Positions 18,112 to 27,329 are shown, counted from the first letter of the stretch. The stretch: DNA of 64,000 nucleotides from Heliorestis acidaminivorans (GCF_008933955.1 NZ_WBXO01000001.1:62001-126000), one strand, 5' to 3'. A program made the numbers and translations. Notes: generated from the sequence alone by a model not told the origin.

Positions 18112-19896
18112 ATGAACAATTCTCAAGAACCAAATCAAACTAATAAAGAACAAAGCCTTCAGAAAAAAGGGTATCGTCCTCGTCGAAGTAAAGCAAAGGT
18201 ACCTCAGAGAAATCGCAATATTGGTAATGGCTATAGCAATGGTAAGCCAACAGTTTCATTTATTCCTTTAGGTGGCGTTGGAGAAGTTGGTAAGAATATG
18301 TCTGTTATCGAATACGGTGATGATATAATTGTAATCGATGCAGGCGTAAAATTTCCTGGAGAAGAACTACTGGGAATAGATCTAGTTATACCTGATATTA
18401 GCTATCTTGTGCAAAGAGTAGATAAGATCCGTGGTATTTTTCTTACTCATGGTCATGAAGACCATATTGGCGCTCTGCCTTTTGTGCTTAAGCAAATTCA
18501 AGTACCAGTTTACGGAACAAAGCTTACACTTGGTCTCGTTAAAAATAAACTAACAGAGCATGGTCTTATTCGAGAAGCACAACTACATGAAATTACAGCA
18601 GATGATGTAGTTAACGCTGGACCCTTTCAAGTAGAATTTTTTCGTGTAAATCATTCAATTCCCGATGGTATTGGTATAGCAATTCGTACTCCTGTTGGTT
18701 TGATTGTTCATTCCGGTGACTTTAAACTTGATCAAACACCAGTAGATGATAAAGTCTTAGAGTTTAACAAACTGGCTCGTTATGGCGATGAAGGTGTTAT
18801 GCTATTTATTTGTGACTCTACTAATGTGGAAAGACAAGGTTATACACCTTCTGAACGCACCGTTGGCGATACCTTTAGAGCAGTTTTTGCTAAGACTGAT
18901 AGTCGCATAATTATCGCTACTTTTGCTTCTAATGTCCATCGCATTCAACAAGTCATCAATACAGCAGCTGAATTTAACCGTAAAGTAGCAGTTGTTGGAC
19001 GCAGTATGGTTACTGTAGTTGACGTATCCCAACAGTTGGGCTATTTATCGATTCCCAAAGGAATGCTTATTGAACTAGAAGAAGTAGATAAACTACCTGA
19101 TCATCAGGTTACAATTATTACAACAGGGTCACAAGGTGAGCCTATGGCCGCGTTAACTCGCATGGCTACTAATAATCATCGTCAAATTGCTATTCGTCAG
19201 GGCGATACAGTTGTTATTTCAGCAACACCTATTCCTGGCAATGAGAAGTTAGTGTCAAGAACCATTGATAATCTCTTCCGTATTGGTGCTGACGTAGTTT
19301 ACAAAGAAGTAGCTAATGTACACGTCTCAGGTCACGCGGCACAGCAAGAAATAAAGCTAATGCTTAATTTTCTAAGACCTCGTTATGTAATTCCCTTTCA
19401 CGGAGAATATCGCCATCAGGCAACTTTTGCCAAACTAGCGCAAACTATGGGTATTCCTGATGAGAGATGTATTCGTTGTAATATAGGAGAACGTGTTGAA
19501 CTTAACATGGAAAATGCTATGATTACAGGAACTGTCGATTCAGGTAGTATCATGGTTGATGGAATTGGTGTTGGTGATGTCGGTAATATCGTATTGCGTG
19601 ATCGTCATCATTTGGCTCATGATGGTGTTGTAATTGCTGTAGTAACCATTAACAAAGAAGACGGAACCATCTTAGCTGGCCCCGATCTAGTATCTCGTGG
19701 CTTCGTATTTGTCAGAGAAGCAGGCGATCTACTAGGGGAAGCAAAAAGTCGTGTTCGTGATGCCTTGAATCAAAAAACAGGTAAAACAACAGAATGGTCT
19801 ATTCTAAAGAATTTGATACGCGATACTCTTAATGAGTATTTTTATCAAAAAACAAAGCGCCGCCCCATCGTATTGCCTATCATTATGGAAATATAG
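18112..19896 (+). CDS. rnj: Ribonuclease J
   Basis: A metallo-beta-lactamase/beta-CASP ribonuclease with 5'-3' exonuclease and endonuclease activity in mRNA decay and rRNA maturation. The zinc-binding LTHGHEDH is near residues 111-118; SGDFKLD and the beta-CASP motifs (STNVERQGYTPSE, HVSGHAAQQE) follow. ATG 18112 has AAAGGAGAAG upstream; the open frame reaches back to 18016 but crosses the upstream hairpin region. The product is 594 aa, about 40 longer than usual because of a basic, Asn/Gln-rich N-terminal tail. It could be RNase J1 or J2. Confidence 0.93.
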   Translation: MNNSQEPNQTNKEQSLQKKGYRPRRSKAKVPQRNRNIGNGYSNGKPTVSFIPLGGVGEVGKNMSVIEYGDDIIVIDAGVKFPGEELLGIDLVIPDISYLVQRVDKIRGIFLTHGHEDHIGALPFVLKQIQVPVYGTKLTLGLVKNKLTEHGLIREAQLHEITADDVVNAGPFQVEFFRVNHSIPDGIGIAIRTPVGLIVHSGDFKLDQTPVDDKVLEFNKLARYGDEGVMLFICDSTNVERQGYTPSERTVGDTFRAVFAKTDSRIIIATFASNVHRIQQVINTAAEFNRKVAVVGRSMVTVVDVSQQLGYLSIPKGMLIELEEVDKLPDHQVTIITTGSQGEPMAALTRMATNNHRQIAIRQGDTVVISATPIPGNEKLVSRTIDNLFRIGADVVYKEVANVHVSGHAAQQEIKLMLNFLRPRYVIPFHGEYRHQATFAKLAQTMGIPDERCIRCNIGERVELNMENAMITGTVDSGSIMVDGIGVGDVGNIVLRDRHHLAHDGVVIAVVTINKEDGTILAGPDLVSRGFVFVREAGDLLGEAKSRVRDALNQKTGKTTEWSILKNLIRDTLNEYFYQKTKRRPIVLPIIMEI

Positions 19897-19921
19897 ATGG
19901 AGATTTAGACAAAAGCAAGAG

Positions 19922-19961
19922 CAGGGGGACATTACAAATTGTAATACCCCCTTTTATTTTG
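19922..19961 (+). terminator. Terminator after RNase J
   Basis: GGGGGACATTAC pairs with GTAATACCCCC across a short AT loop (one base unpaired on each arm), followed by TTTTATTTT. Confidence 0.85.
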
Positions 19962-20043
19962 CCATAAATCCTTGGCGCTCCTGACTTTATTTTTGACGTC
20001 TATTATTGAAGAAGATCGAGAGCTACCAAGGAGTGACAGAAAG

Positions 20044-20907
20044 ATGAAAGCATTATGTCAACGTATTATAGCCTTACCCTACTTTGAACACTTTATTGTA
20101 GTACTAATTGCTATTAATAGTATTATCTTAGGCTTAGAAACATCTACCTTTCTAACTACTAGTTATGATTCATGGTTTTTACTTGCTCACCAATTGATCT
20201 TAGCTGTCTTTATTCTTGAAGCGATTATTAAGATCACAGCAGTAGCACCACAATGGAAAAAATATTTTGGTGATGGTTGGAATCTTTTTGACTTTTCAAT
20301 TATTATCCTTTCTTTGATACCAGCTACAGGTCAGTTTGCTATGATTGCACGTCTTGTGCGCTTGCTCCGCATCTTACGTCTAGTATCAGCTATTCCAGAA
20401 CTTCGACTCATAGTTAGTACATTAATACGTTCCATTCCTAGCATGGGTCATGTCTTAATCTTATCGGGAATCTTATTCTACATATATGGAATCTTAGGAT
20501 ATCATCTCTTCCATAAACACGATCCAGAGCTTTGGGGATCTTTTGGTCTATCCTTACTAACACTTTTTCGCGTAATTACTTTAGAAGACTGGACAGACGT
20601 TATGTATGTAGCCATGGATCTTAATCCTTACTCTTGGATCTATTTCGTATCTTTTGTTGTCTTAGGAACTTTTGTAGTCATCAACCTATTTATTGCTATA
20701 GTGCTAAATAATTTGCAAGATGCGAAAGTAGACGAGCAAGATGCAGAAAAGCAGGCCTTAGCCACATCTGTAGAAGCGATTCATGCAGAAGTAGCCGTGG
20801 CAAAAGAAGAAGATTTACAAGTTGCTCAGCTACTAGATCAAATCAAAGTTACCCAGCAAAAGTTAATAGATTTACAAAGCCAATTAGAGAAAAAACTAAA
20901 AGAATAA
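20044..20907 (+). CDS. Single-domain voltage-gated cation channel (bacterial Nav/Cav type)
   Basis: A six-helix ion channel subunit of 287 aa that should form a homotetramer. S4 carries Arg every third residue (R103, R106, R109, R112). The pore-loop filter is TLEDWTD (179-185), where most bacterial sodium channels have TLESW; the extra acidic residues may favour Ca2+. S6 is followed by an acidic neck and a C-terminal coiled coil (about 255-287), as in NaChBac-like channels. ATG 20044 has AAGGAGTG upstream; the frame continues back to 19972. It is monocistronic, between two terminators. Confidence 0.88.
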   Translation: MKALCQRIIALPYFEHFIVVLIAINSIILGLETSTFLTTSYDSWFLLAHQLILAVFILEAIIKITAVAPQWKKYFGDGWNLFDFSIIILSLIPATGQFAMIARLVRLLRILRLVSAIPELRLIVSTLIRSIPSMGHVLILSGILFYIYGILGYHLFHKHDPELWGSFGLSLLTLFRVITLEDWTDVMYVAMDLNPYSWIYFVSFVVLGTFVVINLFIAIVLNNLQDAKVDEQDAEKQALATSVEAIHAEVAVAKEEDLQVAQLLDQIKVTQQKLIDLQSQLEKKLKE

Positions 20908-20919
20908 TACAATTTCTAG

Positions 20920-20951
20920 ACTGCCTCACTAGAGGCGGTTTTTTTTATTTT
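20920..20951 (+). terminator. Terminator after the ion channel gene
   Basis: GCCTC-ACTA-GAGGC hairpin with a flanking extension, followed by a run of eight T. Confidence 0.85.
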
Positions 20952-20952
20952 C

Positions 20953-20980
20953 ACCCTCTAATTTCATTTTTCATATATTA
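20953..20980 (+). promoter_or_regulatory. Sigma-K-like promoter of the YheC/YheD-amidoligase operon
   Basis: AC at 20953-20954 and CATATATTA at 20972-20980, separated by 17 bases, match the Bacillus mother-cell sigma-K pattern (AC, 16-17, CATAnnnTA). It sits between the channel terminator and the first ATP-grasp gene. The leader would be short, about ten bases. The match is by eye and has not been scored. Confidence 0.45.
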
Positions 20981-20998
20981 CCTTAGACCTATGAGGGG

Positions 20999-22087
20999 GT
21001 GAAGATTTTCGTTCTTGGCATTTTAGTTCACCCTACATCTAAGCCGACAGGCTTTCAAGGAAATGGACTTTTTTTTCGTCAATTAGCTGATGAAGGCGCT
21101 AAGCTGGGTATAGCTATTTTCGTTTTCTCTCCTATCCATGTCTATTGGAAACAGAAGGTCCTAGAGGGTTATCTCTACGATCTAGCTAACAACAAATGGC
21201 GATGGAGAAAGATACCTTTCCCTAAAGTAGTCTATGATCGATACTTCAATCTTGGGAAAGGATGGAGAGCCGCTCTCTATTGTCGTCGTAATTTTGGCAA
21301 AAAAGGCGTTAGCATATTTAATCCTGTAGTTGCAGATAAATTTAAAATTCATTGTCAGTTAAACAAAGATCAGGAGATTGCTTTACACATACCAGAAACT
21401 TATCTTTTTAAAGGTGTAGAAAGCGAACAGCGTCAATTGCTTAATCTATGGGATAAGGCATACTTGAAACCTGTATTAGGAACAAAAGGTGAAGGTATCA
21501 TTCGCATCAGTCACAATGGAAAAAATGGAAAAATATATATAGAAGAGGCCAGAAAAAGTAGGGGTAACTGGGCTAGTGGAAGAAAGGCCATTATTTTCCT
21601 ACAAAGCCTTACAAAAAACAAAAAGTATATTATCCAAAAAGCAATTGAACCACTGCGTTGGAACGATAAGATTTTTGATCTTCGAGTGCTAGTACAAAGA
21701 GGTGGAGAAGGCAATTGGCAAATTACAGGTATGGCGGCACGTCAAGCTTCTAATGGCATAACTTGTAATCTTCACACTGGTGCTTCAGCAATTTCTTTAG
21801 ATAGCTTATGGGATGACAAGGTAATTACAATAACCCAAGAAGAGATCGAAAAGCTTTCGCTAAAAATTGCCCAAAGATTAACAGCTCATTACCCTTCTCT
21901 AGGCGAACTAGGCCTTGATTTTCTTGTTGATCAAGATAATAAATTGTGGTTTTTAGAAGCCAATGCACGGCCTGGTCGAATCATCTTTCAAAAAATTGGC
22001 GATGAAGAAAAACGGTTGATGGCAGTGCGTCGCCCTCTGGAGTATGCTAAATATCTTGCATCTCAAAAGAAAAGCCAGGTGAAATAA
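20999..22087 (+). CDS. YheC/YheD-family ATP-grasp protein (copy 1)
   Basis: An ATP-grasp ligase-like protein of the endospore-coat-associated YheC/YheD family, 362 aa. ATP-grasp features are YLKPVLGTKGEGI (near residues 155-167), QKAIEPL, FDLRVLVQR, and the metal-binding end GLDFLVDQDNKLWFLEANARPG (about 304-325 in total). GTG 20999 follows GAGGGGG. It lacks the extra N-terminal domain of copy 2. ATP-grasp enzymes form acyl-phosphates and then amide bonds; the substrate here is unknown. It is the first gene of a four-gene operon, with copy 2 starting at the base after its stop. Confidence 0.85.
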   Translation: MKIFVLGILVHPTSKPTGFQGNGLFFRQLADEGAKLGIAIFVFSPIHVYWKQKVLEGYLYDLANNKWRWRKIPFPKVVYDRYFNLGKGWRAALYCRRNFGKKGVSIFNPVVADKFKIHCQLNKDQEIALHIPETYLFKGVESEQRQLLNLWDKAYLKPVLGTKGEGIIRISHNGKNGKIYIEEARKSRGNWASGRKAIIFLQSLTKNKKYIIQKAIEPLRWNDKIFDLRVLVQRGGEGNWQITGMAARQASNGITCNLHTGASAISLDSLWDDKVITITQEEIEKLSLKIAQRLTAHYPSLGELGLDFLVDQDNKLWFLEANARPGRIIFQKIGDEEKRLMAVRRPLEYAKYLASQKKSQVK

Positions 22088-23392
22088 ATGGAAACGATTA
22101 CCTTGACAACTCGAGAAGTAATGCGCTATGGCCTACAAGAAGGTGCCTTCGTTCCTGTTCGTGCTGGCGTAATAGAAGCAGTCGCTAGAATTATTGTGCG
22201 TTCAAAAGTACAACCTTCATCAACTGCTTCTAAAGACTTATTAAAAAAACTACAGTGGCCCTCCGGTGTGCCTTATAAAATTGCCTTCTCTTCTCGAGAA
22301 GGAGCATTGCTCTTAGGACCTTTGATTGGTATCCTTGCTAATCGCAAAAAAGGAAAAAAATACTCTTGGTCTGCGCACTTAAAGGAAACACAAAGGCATG
22401 CTCGTCGCCTGGGCATAACAGCACCAGTTTTCGCCGTTCAAGACATCTCTTGGGAAGAAAAGACAGTAGAAGCTGTATACCTTCAATCAGGCACTTGGGT
22501 ACGCAAAATTTTTCCTCTACCTAAAGTACTTTATAACCGTATTCTCAAAAGAAGTATGGAGAATCATCCTGAGGTTGTTGAAGGCAAAGAAAAATTCGAG
22601 AAGCTAGGTGTAACTTTATTTAATCCTTGCTATCTCGATAAATGGGAGACTCACAAGCATTTAATGGAAAATGAAGAAGCTAAAGCTATCTTACCAGAAA
22701 CAATATTAATCAATGAGCCTGAAGAGATCTGGCCTTTGTTGACAAAATATCGCTTAATCTACCTCAAGCCTATTCATGGTACTCATGGATATGGTATCTA
22801 TCGCATTGGAATTCGTTCTACAGGAGGATACTACTTCCAATCACGCAACAAAAGTAACTTCGGACCTGTACTTTCTAAAGAAACCATAGAAGTAAAAGTA
22901 AAAAGATTACTAGATAAGGCCAAATACGTAGCCCAACAAGGATTAAGATTAGCAACTGTAAGAAGAGCTCCCTTTGACATTCGCCTTCTCGTTCAAAAAG
23001 ATGGAAAAAGTAATTGGCAGATCACAAAAGCTTTTGGCCGTGTAGCCGCACCAGGTCGCTTTACCTCAAACTTAAGCCAAGGTGGCACTGCTATGGGAAT
23101 ACGCAACACTTTAGCCGCCTCTACAGCAGGCAGAAAGAGAAAGCGAACTTTGTTAATCAAAGAAATGAGACGTTGGGGTATCAAGCTACCACTACTACTA
23201 GAAGAAGGCTCGGGAAAAAACTTTGGTGAACTAGGGTTAGACTTAGCTGTCGATCGAAATGGAAAAGTATGGCTTCTAGAAATCAACTCTAAACCACGGA
23301 AGCGACTTTCTACAGAAGAAGGTGATCCCGAGCAAGTGCGCTTGTCTTTGGAACGACCGCTCGTCTACGGACGACTTTTAGATGGCTTCTAA
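22088..23392 (+). CDS. YheC/YheD-family ATP-grasp protein (copy 2, long form)
   Basis: 434 aa, with an N-terminal domain of about 90 residues (METITLTTREV... to the GPLIGIL start of the common core) absent from copies 1 and 3, so it corresponds to the YheD-like long architecture. The ATP-grasp core shows YLKPIHGTHGYGI near residue 228, FDIRLLVQK near residue 297, and GLDLAVDRNGKVWLLEINSKP near residue 383. All expected acidic metal ligands appear present. ATG 22088 directly follows the copy 1 stop and uses AGGTGA within its end. Confidence 0.85.
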   Translation: METITLTTREVMRYGLQEGAFVPVRAGVIEAVARIIVRSKVQPSSTASKDLLKKLQWPSGVPYKIAFSSREGALLLGPLIGILANRKKGKKYSWSAHLKETQRHARRLGITAPVFAVQDISWEEKTVEAVYLQSGTWVRKIFPLPKVLYNRILKRSMENHPEVVEGKEKFEKLGVTLFNPCYLDKWETHKHLMENEEAKAILPETILINEPEEIWPLLTKYRLIYLKPIHGTHGYGIYRIGIRSTGGYYFQSRNKSNFGPVLSKETIEVKVKRLLDKAKYVAQQGLRLATVRRAPFDIRLLVQKDGKSNWQITKAFGRVAAPGRFTSNLSQGGTAMGIRNTLAASTAGRKRKRTLLIKEMRRWGIKLPLLLEEGSGKNFGELGLDLAVDRNGKVWLLEINSKPRKRLSTEEGDPEQVRLSLERPLVYGRLLDGF

Positions 23393-23415
23393 GAACTCGA
23401 AAGGGGATTATTACG

Positions 23416-24528
23416 TTGAATACGCCAGATATAGGAATTTTAGCCTGGGGTAGAAAATCAACCAACAAGCCCTTCGGCAGGTGGTCCTATATGTTGGCCC
23501 ATATTATCATAGCACTCCAAAAACGTGGCATTTACGCTGTTGCCATACCGATTCAAAACGTAGAAAAAAATGAAAAAGTGACAGCCTGGCGTCCTAGCTT
23601 TTTGGACCGCAATGGCAGTTGGAAAGCCAAAAAAGTCCCATCACCGCTGATTTATTACAATCGCATTATGGGACGCAAAAGAGAGCGCACCGAGGTCACC
23701 CAAAAAGCTATTGAAAGAATAAAAAAAAATCAAAAAATATATTTTAACCCGCGCTACCTTTCTAAAGCAGACGTACACAATCATCTCAATAAAAGCACAT
23801 TAACAGAATACATTCCAACAACAATCATAAAACCAACACCGCAAGAAGCTTTAGACTGCCTTTCAAAATGGACTAAGGTTTATCTAAAACCTTTAGAAGG
23901 CTGTCAAGGAAGAGGAATATATAGAATCGAAAAATGGCACCACGGATGGAAGGCAATTGGGATCCAACAGTACGGAACAAAAAACCTGTTTTTTCAACAA
24001 GAACAAAAAATATTATACTGGCTTAGTAAAGTCTTAAAAAAACGTGACTATCTCTGTCAGCAAGGCATTAACTTGGATAAATGGAAAAATCGCCAATATG
24101 ATTTTCGTGTACTTGTACAAAAAAACGGGCAAGGTTACTGGACTTATGTAGGTGCCGGTATCCGCCTAGCGGCACCAGGCCATGTCGTTACCCATCGACC
24201 TAATGGAGGTCAGGTAGTAAAACCGGAAAGAGTAATGGTACGCAAACTAGGCTATAAAGGTTGGAAAGACAAGAAAACTGAACTAGCAGAATTAGCTGAA
24301 GAAGCATCTAAGACGATAGAAAGAGAATACAAAAGTCTTTTTGGTTTAATCACAATGGACGTGGCTTGTTCAGAAGAAGGCAAACTATGGATTTTAGAAA
24401 TGAATTCTAAGCCCGGTTCGTTTGATGAAGGACCTATTCAGCGCAAAAGTTACGATCTCTTAGCTGATTATGTACGCTATTTGCAAGACCAGAGGAGGAA
24501 TAGTAATGAACATATACATTCATTATGA
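23416..24528 (+). CDS. YheC/YheD-family ATP-grasp protein (copy 3)
   Basis: 370 aa, same family as its two upstream neighbours but clearly divergent, so not a recent duplicate. YLKPLEGCQGRGI (near residue 156), YDFRVLVQK (near residue 230) and TMDVACSEEGKLWILEMNSKPG (near residue 313) mark the ATP-grasp fold with intact metal ligands. It starts at TTG 23416 behind AAAGGGGA. Its end overlaps the next gene by 23 bases. The basic N-terminal half has many Lys and Asn codons. Confidence 0.85.
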   Translation: MNTPDIGILAWGRKSTNKPFGRWSYMLAHIIIALQKRGIYAVAIPIQNVEKNEKVTAWRPSFLDRNGSWKAKKVPSPLIYYNRIMGRKRERTEVTQKAIERIKKNQKIYFNPRYLSKADVHNHLNKSTLTEYIPTTIIKPTPQEALDCLSKWTKVYLKPLEGCQGRGIYRIEKWHHGWKAIGIQQYGTKNLFFQQEQKILYWLSKVLKKRDYLCQQGINLDKWKNRQYDFRVLVQKNGQGYWTYVGAGIRLAAPGHVVTHRPNGGQVVKPERVMVRKLGYKGWKDKKTELAELAEEASKTIEREYKSLFGLITMDVACSEEGKLWILEMNSKPGSFDEGPIQRKSYDLLADYVRYLQDQRRNSNEHIHSL

Positions 24529-25996
24529 TCAATACTCATCCCTATCTGAGCTTATTCGCAAACTTAGCGCAAAAGGAATTAAAGTAACCTCTGGTCGAGA
24601 AAAGCCTGAAAATCCCGTAGATTATTACATTCACTGGACCTTATCTCCTGAAGCAAGAGAAGTAAAAGCTTTACAGAGAAGTTATAACAGCCAGAGCAAT
24701 CGCCTAGGGCCAGAGAATTATCAAGAAATAGAAGCGATCCTACATCAAAATCACTTACGAGCTTTTCTTGGCGGTCAAGGTACAGCTTGGCCAATTACAA
24801 TTTGGCCTAAAGAATACTTGATTTACCTTTGGGATTCAAAAGTAGTAGCCACAGAAAGGAAAATCGTACTAACTAGCCAAATCAAAGATATAAAAAACAG
24901 AGGCTCACAACAAAATTTTCAATGGTTGAACAATCTAACGGAATGGGAAAAAGATAGACTCATTCCTACAGCCATGCGCGCCTTACACTGTCTAGGTTTA
25001 GATTTTGGCAAAGTTCAAATAGGTATCAATCGTTCTAATGGACCTGTTATCTTAGGCATCGATCCTGCACCGTCCTTACCAAAAAAATTAGCTCACGCTT
25101 ATGCTGATATTATCGTAAAATCCATAAAAAAAGGGGAAGAAAAAAAGTCTATCACCATAGGTTCTGATCCAGAATTTATGCTTTCCTTACAACCAGGTCA
25201 TCGCATGGTGCCAGCATCTCGATTTTTTCCTCGACAAGGCCTTATTGGGTGCGACAACAGAAGAGCTTTTGGTGCGTCCGATGATTTACCCCTAGCTGAA
25301 GTAAGACCTGAACCAGCAGACAGTGTAAACGAAGCAATGGAAAAAATACGAAAAGCTTTACGGGAAGCTACTAGACTTTGTCCTTACGCTAACATTGCCT
25401 GGATGGCTGGCTCAGAGCCTTACCCAGGCTATCCTACTGGAGGACACATTCACTTCGGTGGTATTGAACCAAACAACTTAATATTAAGAGCACTCGATCA
25501 ATATCTTGCTTTTCCATTATTATTTTTAGAAAATAGAGAAAAAGCAAAACAAAGAAGACAGTTCTATGGTACCATCGGTGACTTTAGAGTCAAAGCTCAT
25601 GGCTTTGAATATAGAACGCCTGGCTCCTGGTTAACAACACCTGAACTTACTCGTGTAGCTTTAACACTTGCCTACCTGACAGTAAAAAATTATCCTATGT
25701 TAAAACGCTGGGATTTCGCTGATTTATCATTTCAGGAAGCTTTTTATAGTAGTGAACTTGAAAAACTAGTCCCTGCCTTTCAAAGTACACTAGCTGAACT
25801 ATACCAAGTAGATCGGACTGAAGATACAAGAGTTCTAATAAACATGATCTGGTTAATGTATCAAGAAGGTATGGGTAATAACGAAAAAATAGACTTGCGC
25901 AAGTCTTGGAATTTGCCTATAGGTGTACAACGGTATCGACATGTGGCTAAACCGCGGCACTCTTTTTCCTGGTTGCCAGGAAGTGCCATACGATAA
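24506..25996 (+). CDS. Degenerate ATP-grasp fused to phiEco32-like COOH-NH2 ligase (amidoligase)
   Basis: 496 aa in two parts. Residues 1 to about 205 look like a shortened ATP-grasp C-terminus, ending in LGIDPAPS (183-190) where active members have L-E-x-N-P, so the Glu and Asn metal ligands appear replaced. Residues from about 216 match the glutamine-synthetase-like amidoligase pattern: GSDPEFML (219-226), AEVRPEP (264-270), GGHIHFGG (312-319) and a later KAHGFEYRTPGSW. Such enzymes ligate carboxylates to amines. ATG 24506 has AGAGGAGGAAT upstream and overlaps copy 3. It is the last gene before a terminator. Confidence 0.8.
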   Translation: MNIYIHYDQYSSLSELIRKLSAKGIKVTSGREKPENPVDYYIHWTLSPEAREVKALQRSYNSQSNRLGPENYQEIEAILHQNHLRAFLGGQGTAWPITIWPKEYLIYLWDSKVVATERKIVLTSQIKDIKNRGSQQNFQWLNNLTEWEKDRLIPTAMRALHCLGLDFGKVQIGINRSNGPVILGIDPAPSLPKKLAHAYADIIVKSIKKGEEKKSITIGSDPEFMLSLQPGHRMVPASRFFPRQGLIGCDNRRAFGASDDLPLAEVRPEPADSVNEAMEKIRKALREATRLCPYANIAWMAGSEPYPGYPTGGHIHFGGIEPNNLILRALDQYLAFPLLFLENREKAKQRRQFYGTIGDFRVKAHGFEYRTPGSWLTTPELTRVALTLAYLTVKNYPMLKRWDFADLSFQEAFYSSELEKLVPAFQSTLAELYQVDRTEDTRVLINMIWLMYQEGMGNNEKIDLRKSWNLPIGVQRYRHVAKPRHSFSWLPGSAIR

Positions 25997-26004
25997 AGCA
26001 AAAA

Positions 26005-26038
26005 GAACAGGGTGTCTGCCTCAGATACCCTGTTTTTT
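26005..26038 (+). terminator. Terminator of the ATP-grasp/amidoligase operon
   Basis: ACAGGGT and ACCCTGT arms, extended by TCT/AGA, around GCCTC, ending in six T. Confidence 0.9.
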
Positions 26039-26098
26039 GATACCTAATAATTAAATAGACGAGATAAGAAAAAAAGAAAGAAGAACCTTGTGAATAGG

Positions 26099-26124
26099 AT
26101 GACAAATGCAAGCAATTGTGTCAT
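26099..26124. promoter_or_regulatory. Possible operator upstream of gap
   Basis: ATGACA and TGTCAT form a 6-bp inverted repeat with a 14-base centre, about 92 bases before gap. I see no convincing -10/-35 pair here, so a regulator site is only suggested. Confidence 0.25.
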
Positions 26125-26215
26125 ACTTATTGATTATTTTCTTTAAAAAGTAGGAGGATATTTCCTTTGAAAGTAGAATAAATACCTCATAATTGGATAC
26201 AAGGAGGCATTTCCG

Positions 26216-27220
26216 TTGTCCATTCGCTTAGGTATCAACGGTTTTGGCCGCATTGGTAGAAATGTTTTTAGAGCGGCCCTTGAAAGAAATGATCTTGATG
26301 TTATGGCTATTAACGTCACATCAGATCCTGAGACTGTAGCATATTTGCTCACTTATGATTCTGTACATGGCGTTCTTAAAGCGGATATTCGTACAACTCC
26401 TAACAGCTTGATCGTAAACGGCAAAGAAGTACGTATCGTATCAAATCGTGATCCTGCCCAGTTGCCCTGGGGTGAACTTGGTGTAGATATCGTTATTGAG
26501 TCTACAGGCAAGTTTAATAACCGAGAAGGTTCAGCCAAACATTTAGAAGGCGGCGCTAAGAAAGTACTCATTACAGCACCAGCAAAGAATGAAGATGCAA
26601 CTATTGTTATGGGTGTTAACGATCATATATATGATCCTGACAAGCACCACATTATCTCTAATGCATCATGTACAACGAACTGCTTAGCACCTGTCGCGAA
26701 AGTGCTACAACAAGAATTTGGTATTATACAAGGTCTTATGACGACAGTACATGCTTTTACGAATGACCAGTGGATCTTAGATAACCCTCACAAAGATCTT
26801 CGTAGAGCCCGGGCTTTAGGCATGTCTATTATTCCTACAACAACAGGTGCTGCCAAAGCTGTATCACTTGTCTTACCGGAACTTAAAGGCAAACTTAATG
26901 GTTTTTCCATGCGTGTGCCTGTGCCTAACGTTTCAGTTATTGACCTCGTTGTAGATTTAGAGCGTAAAGCTAATAGCGAAGAAGTAAACACAGCTCTACG
27001 CGCAGCCGCTGAAGGTGAATTAAAAGGAATTCTCGGCGTTTGCGATGAACCTCTCGTTTCTCGAGACTTCTTAAGTGATCCTCGTTCTGCCATAGTAGAT
27101 GCTCTTTCTACGATGAGCACAGATAACAACATGGTAAAAGTCGTAGCTTGGTATGATAACGAATGGGGTTATTCCTGTCGTGTGCTAGACCTAGCTAAGA
27201 AAATTGGTCTTTCTCTATAA
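26216..27220 (+). CDS. gap: Glyceraldehyde-3-phosphate dehydrogenase
   Basis: NAD(P)-dependent phosphorylating GAPDH of glycolysis/gluconeogenesis. The Rossmann start GINGFGRIGRNVFRA (residues 5-19) and the catalytic ASCTTNCLAPVAK (Cys near residue 151) are textbook, with WYDNEWGYS near the C-terminus. It is 334 aa. TTG 26216 follows AAGGAGGCATTTCC. It stands alone rather than in a gap-pgk-tpi operon, with 178 bases of leader and a terminator downstream. Confidence 0.97.
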   Translation: MSIRLGINGFGRIGRNVFRAALERNDLDVMAINVTSDPETVAYLLTYDSVHGVLKADIRTTPNSLIVNGKEVRIVSNRDPAQLPWGELGVDIVIESTGKFNNREGSAKHLEGGAKKVLITAPAKNEDATIVMGVNDHIYDPDKHHIISNASCTTNCLAPVAKVLQQEFGIIQGLMTTVHAFTNDQWILDNPHKDLRRARALGMSIIPTTTGAAKAVSLVLPELKGKLNGFSMRVPVPNVSVIDLVVDLERKANSEEVNTALRAAAEGELKGILGVCDEPLVSRDFLSDPRSAIVDALSTMSTDNNMVKVVAWYDNEWGYSCRVLDLAKKIGLSL

Positions 27221-27289
27221 TTAAGAGAATCACTGAGTAGAGCGTAATTATGAATAGCTCTAGTAGCTTATGATAATAAGAAGATAGAC

Positions 27290-27329
27290 AAAAAAAGCGA
27301 GATTGCCTTTGAGCATCTCGCTTTTTTTT
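27290..27329 (+). terminator. Terminator after gap
   Basis: AAAAAAGCGAGAT pairs with ATCTCGCTTTTTTT around TGCCTTTGAGC, ending in eight T. Confidence 0.92.

Noticed and set aside
26152-26181. AGGAGG followed by a five-codon frame (TTG AAA GTA GAA TAA) in the gap leader
   Set aside because: Too short to support as a gene; it could be a leader peptide but no terminator/antiterminator structure accompanies it.
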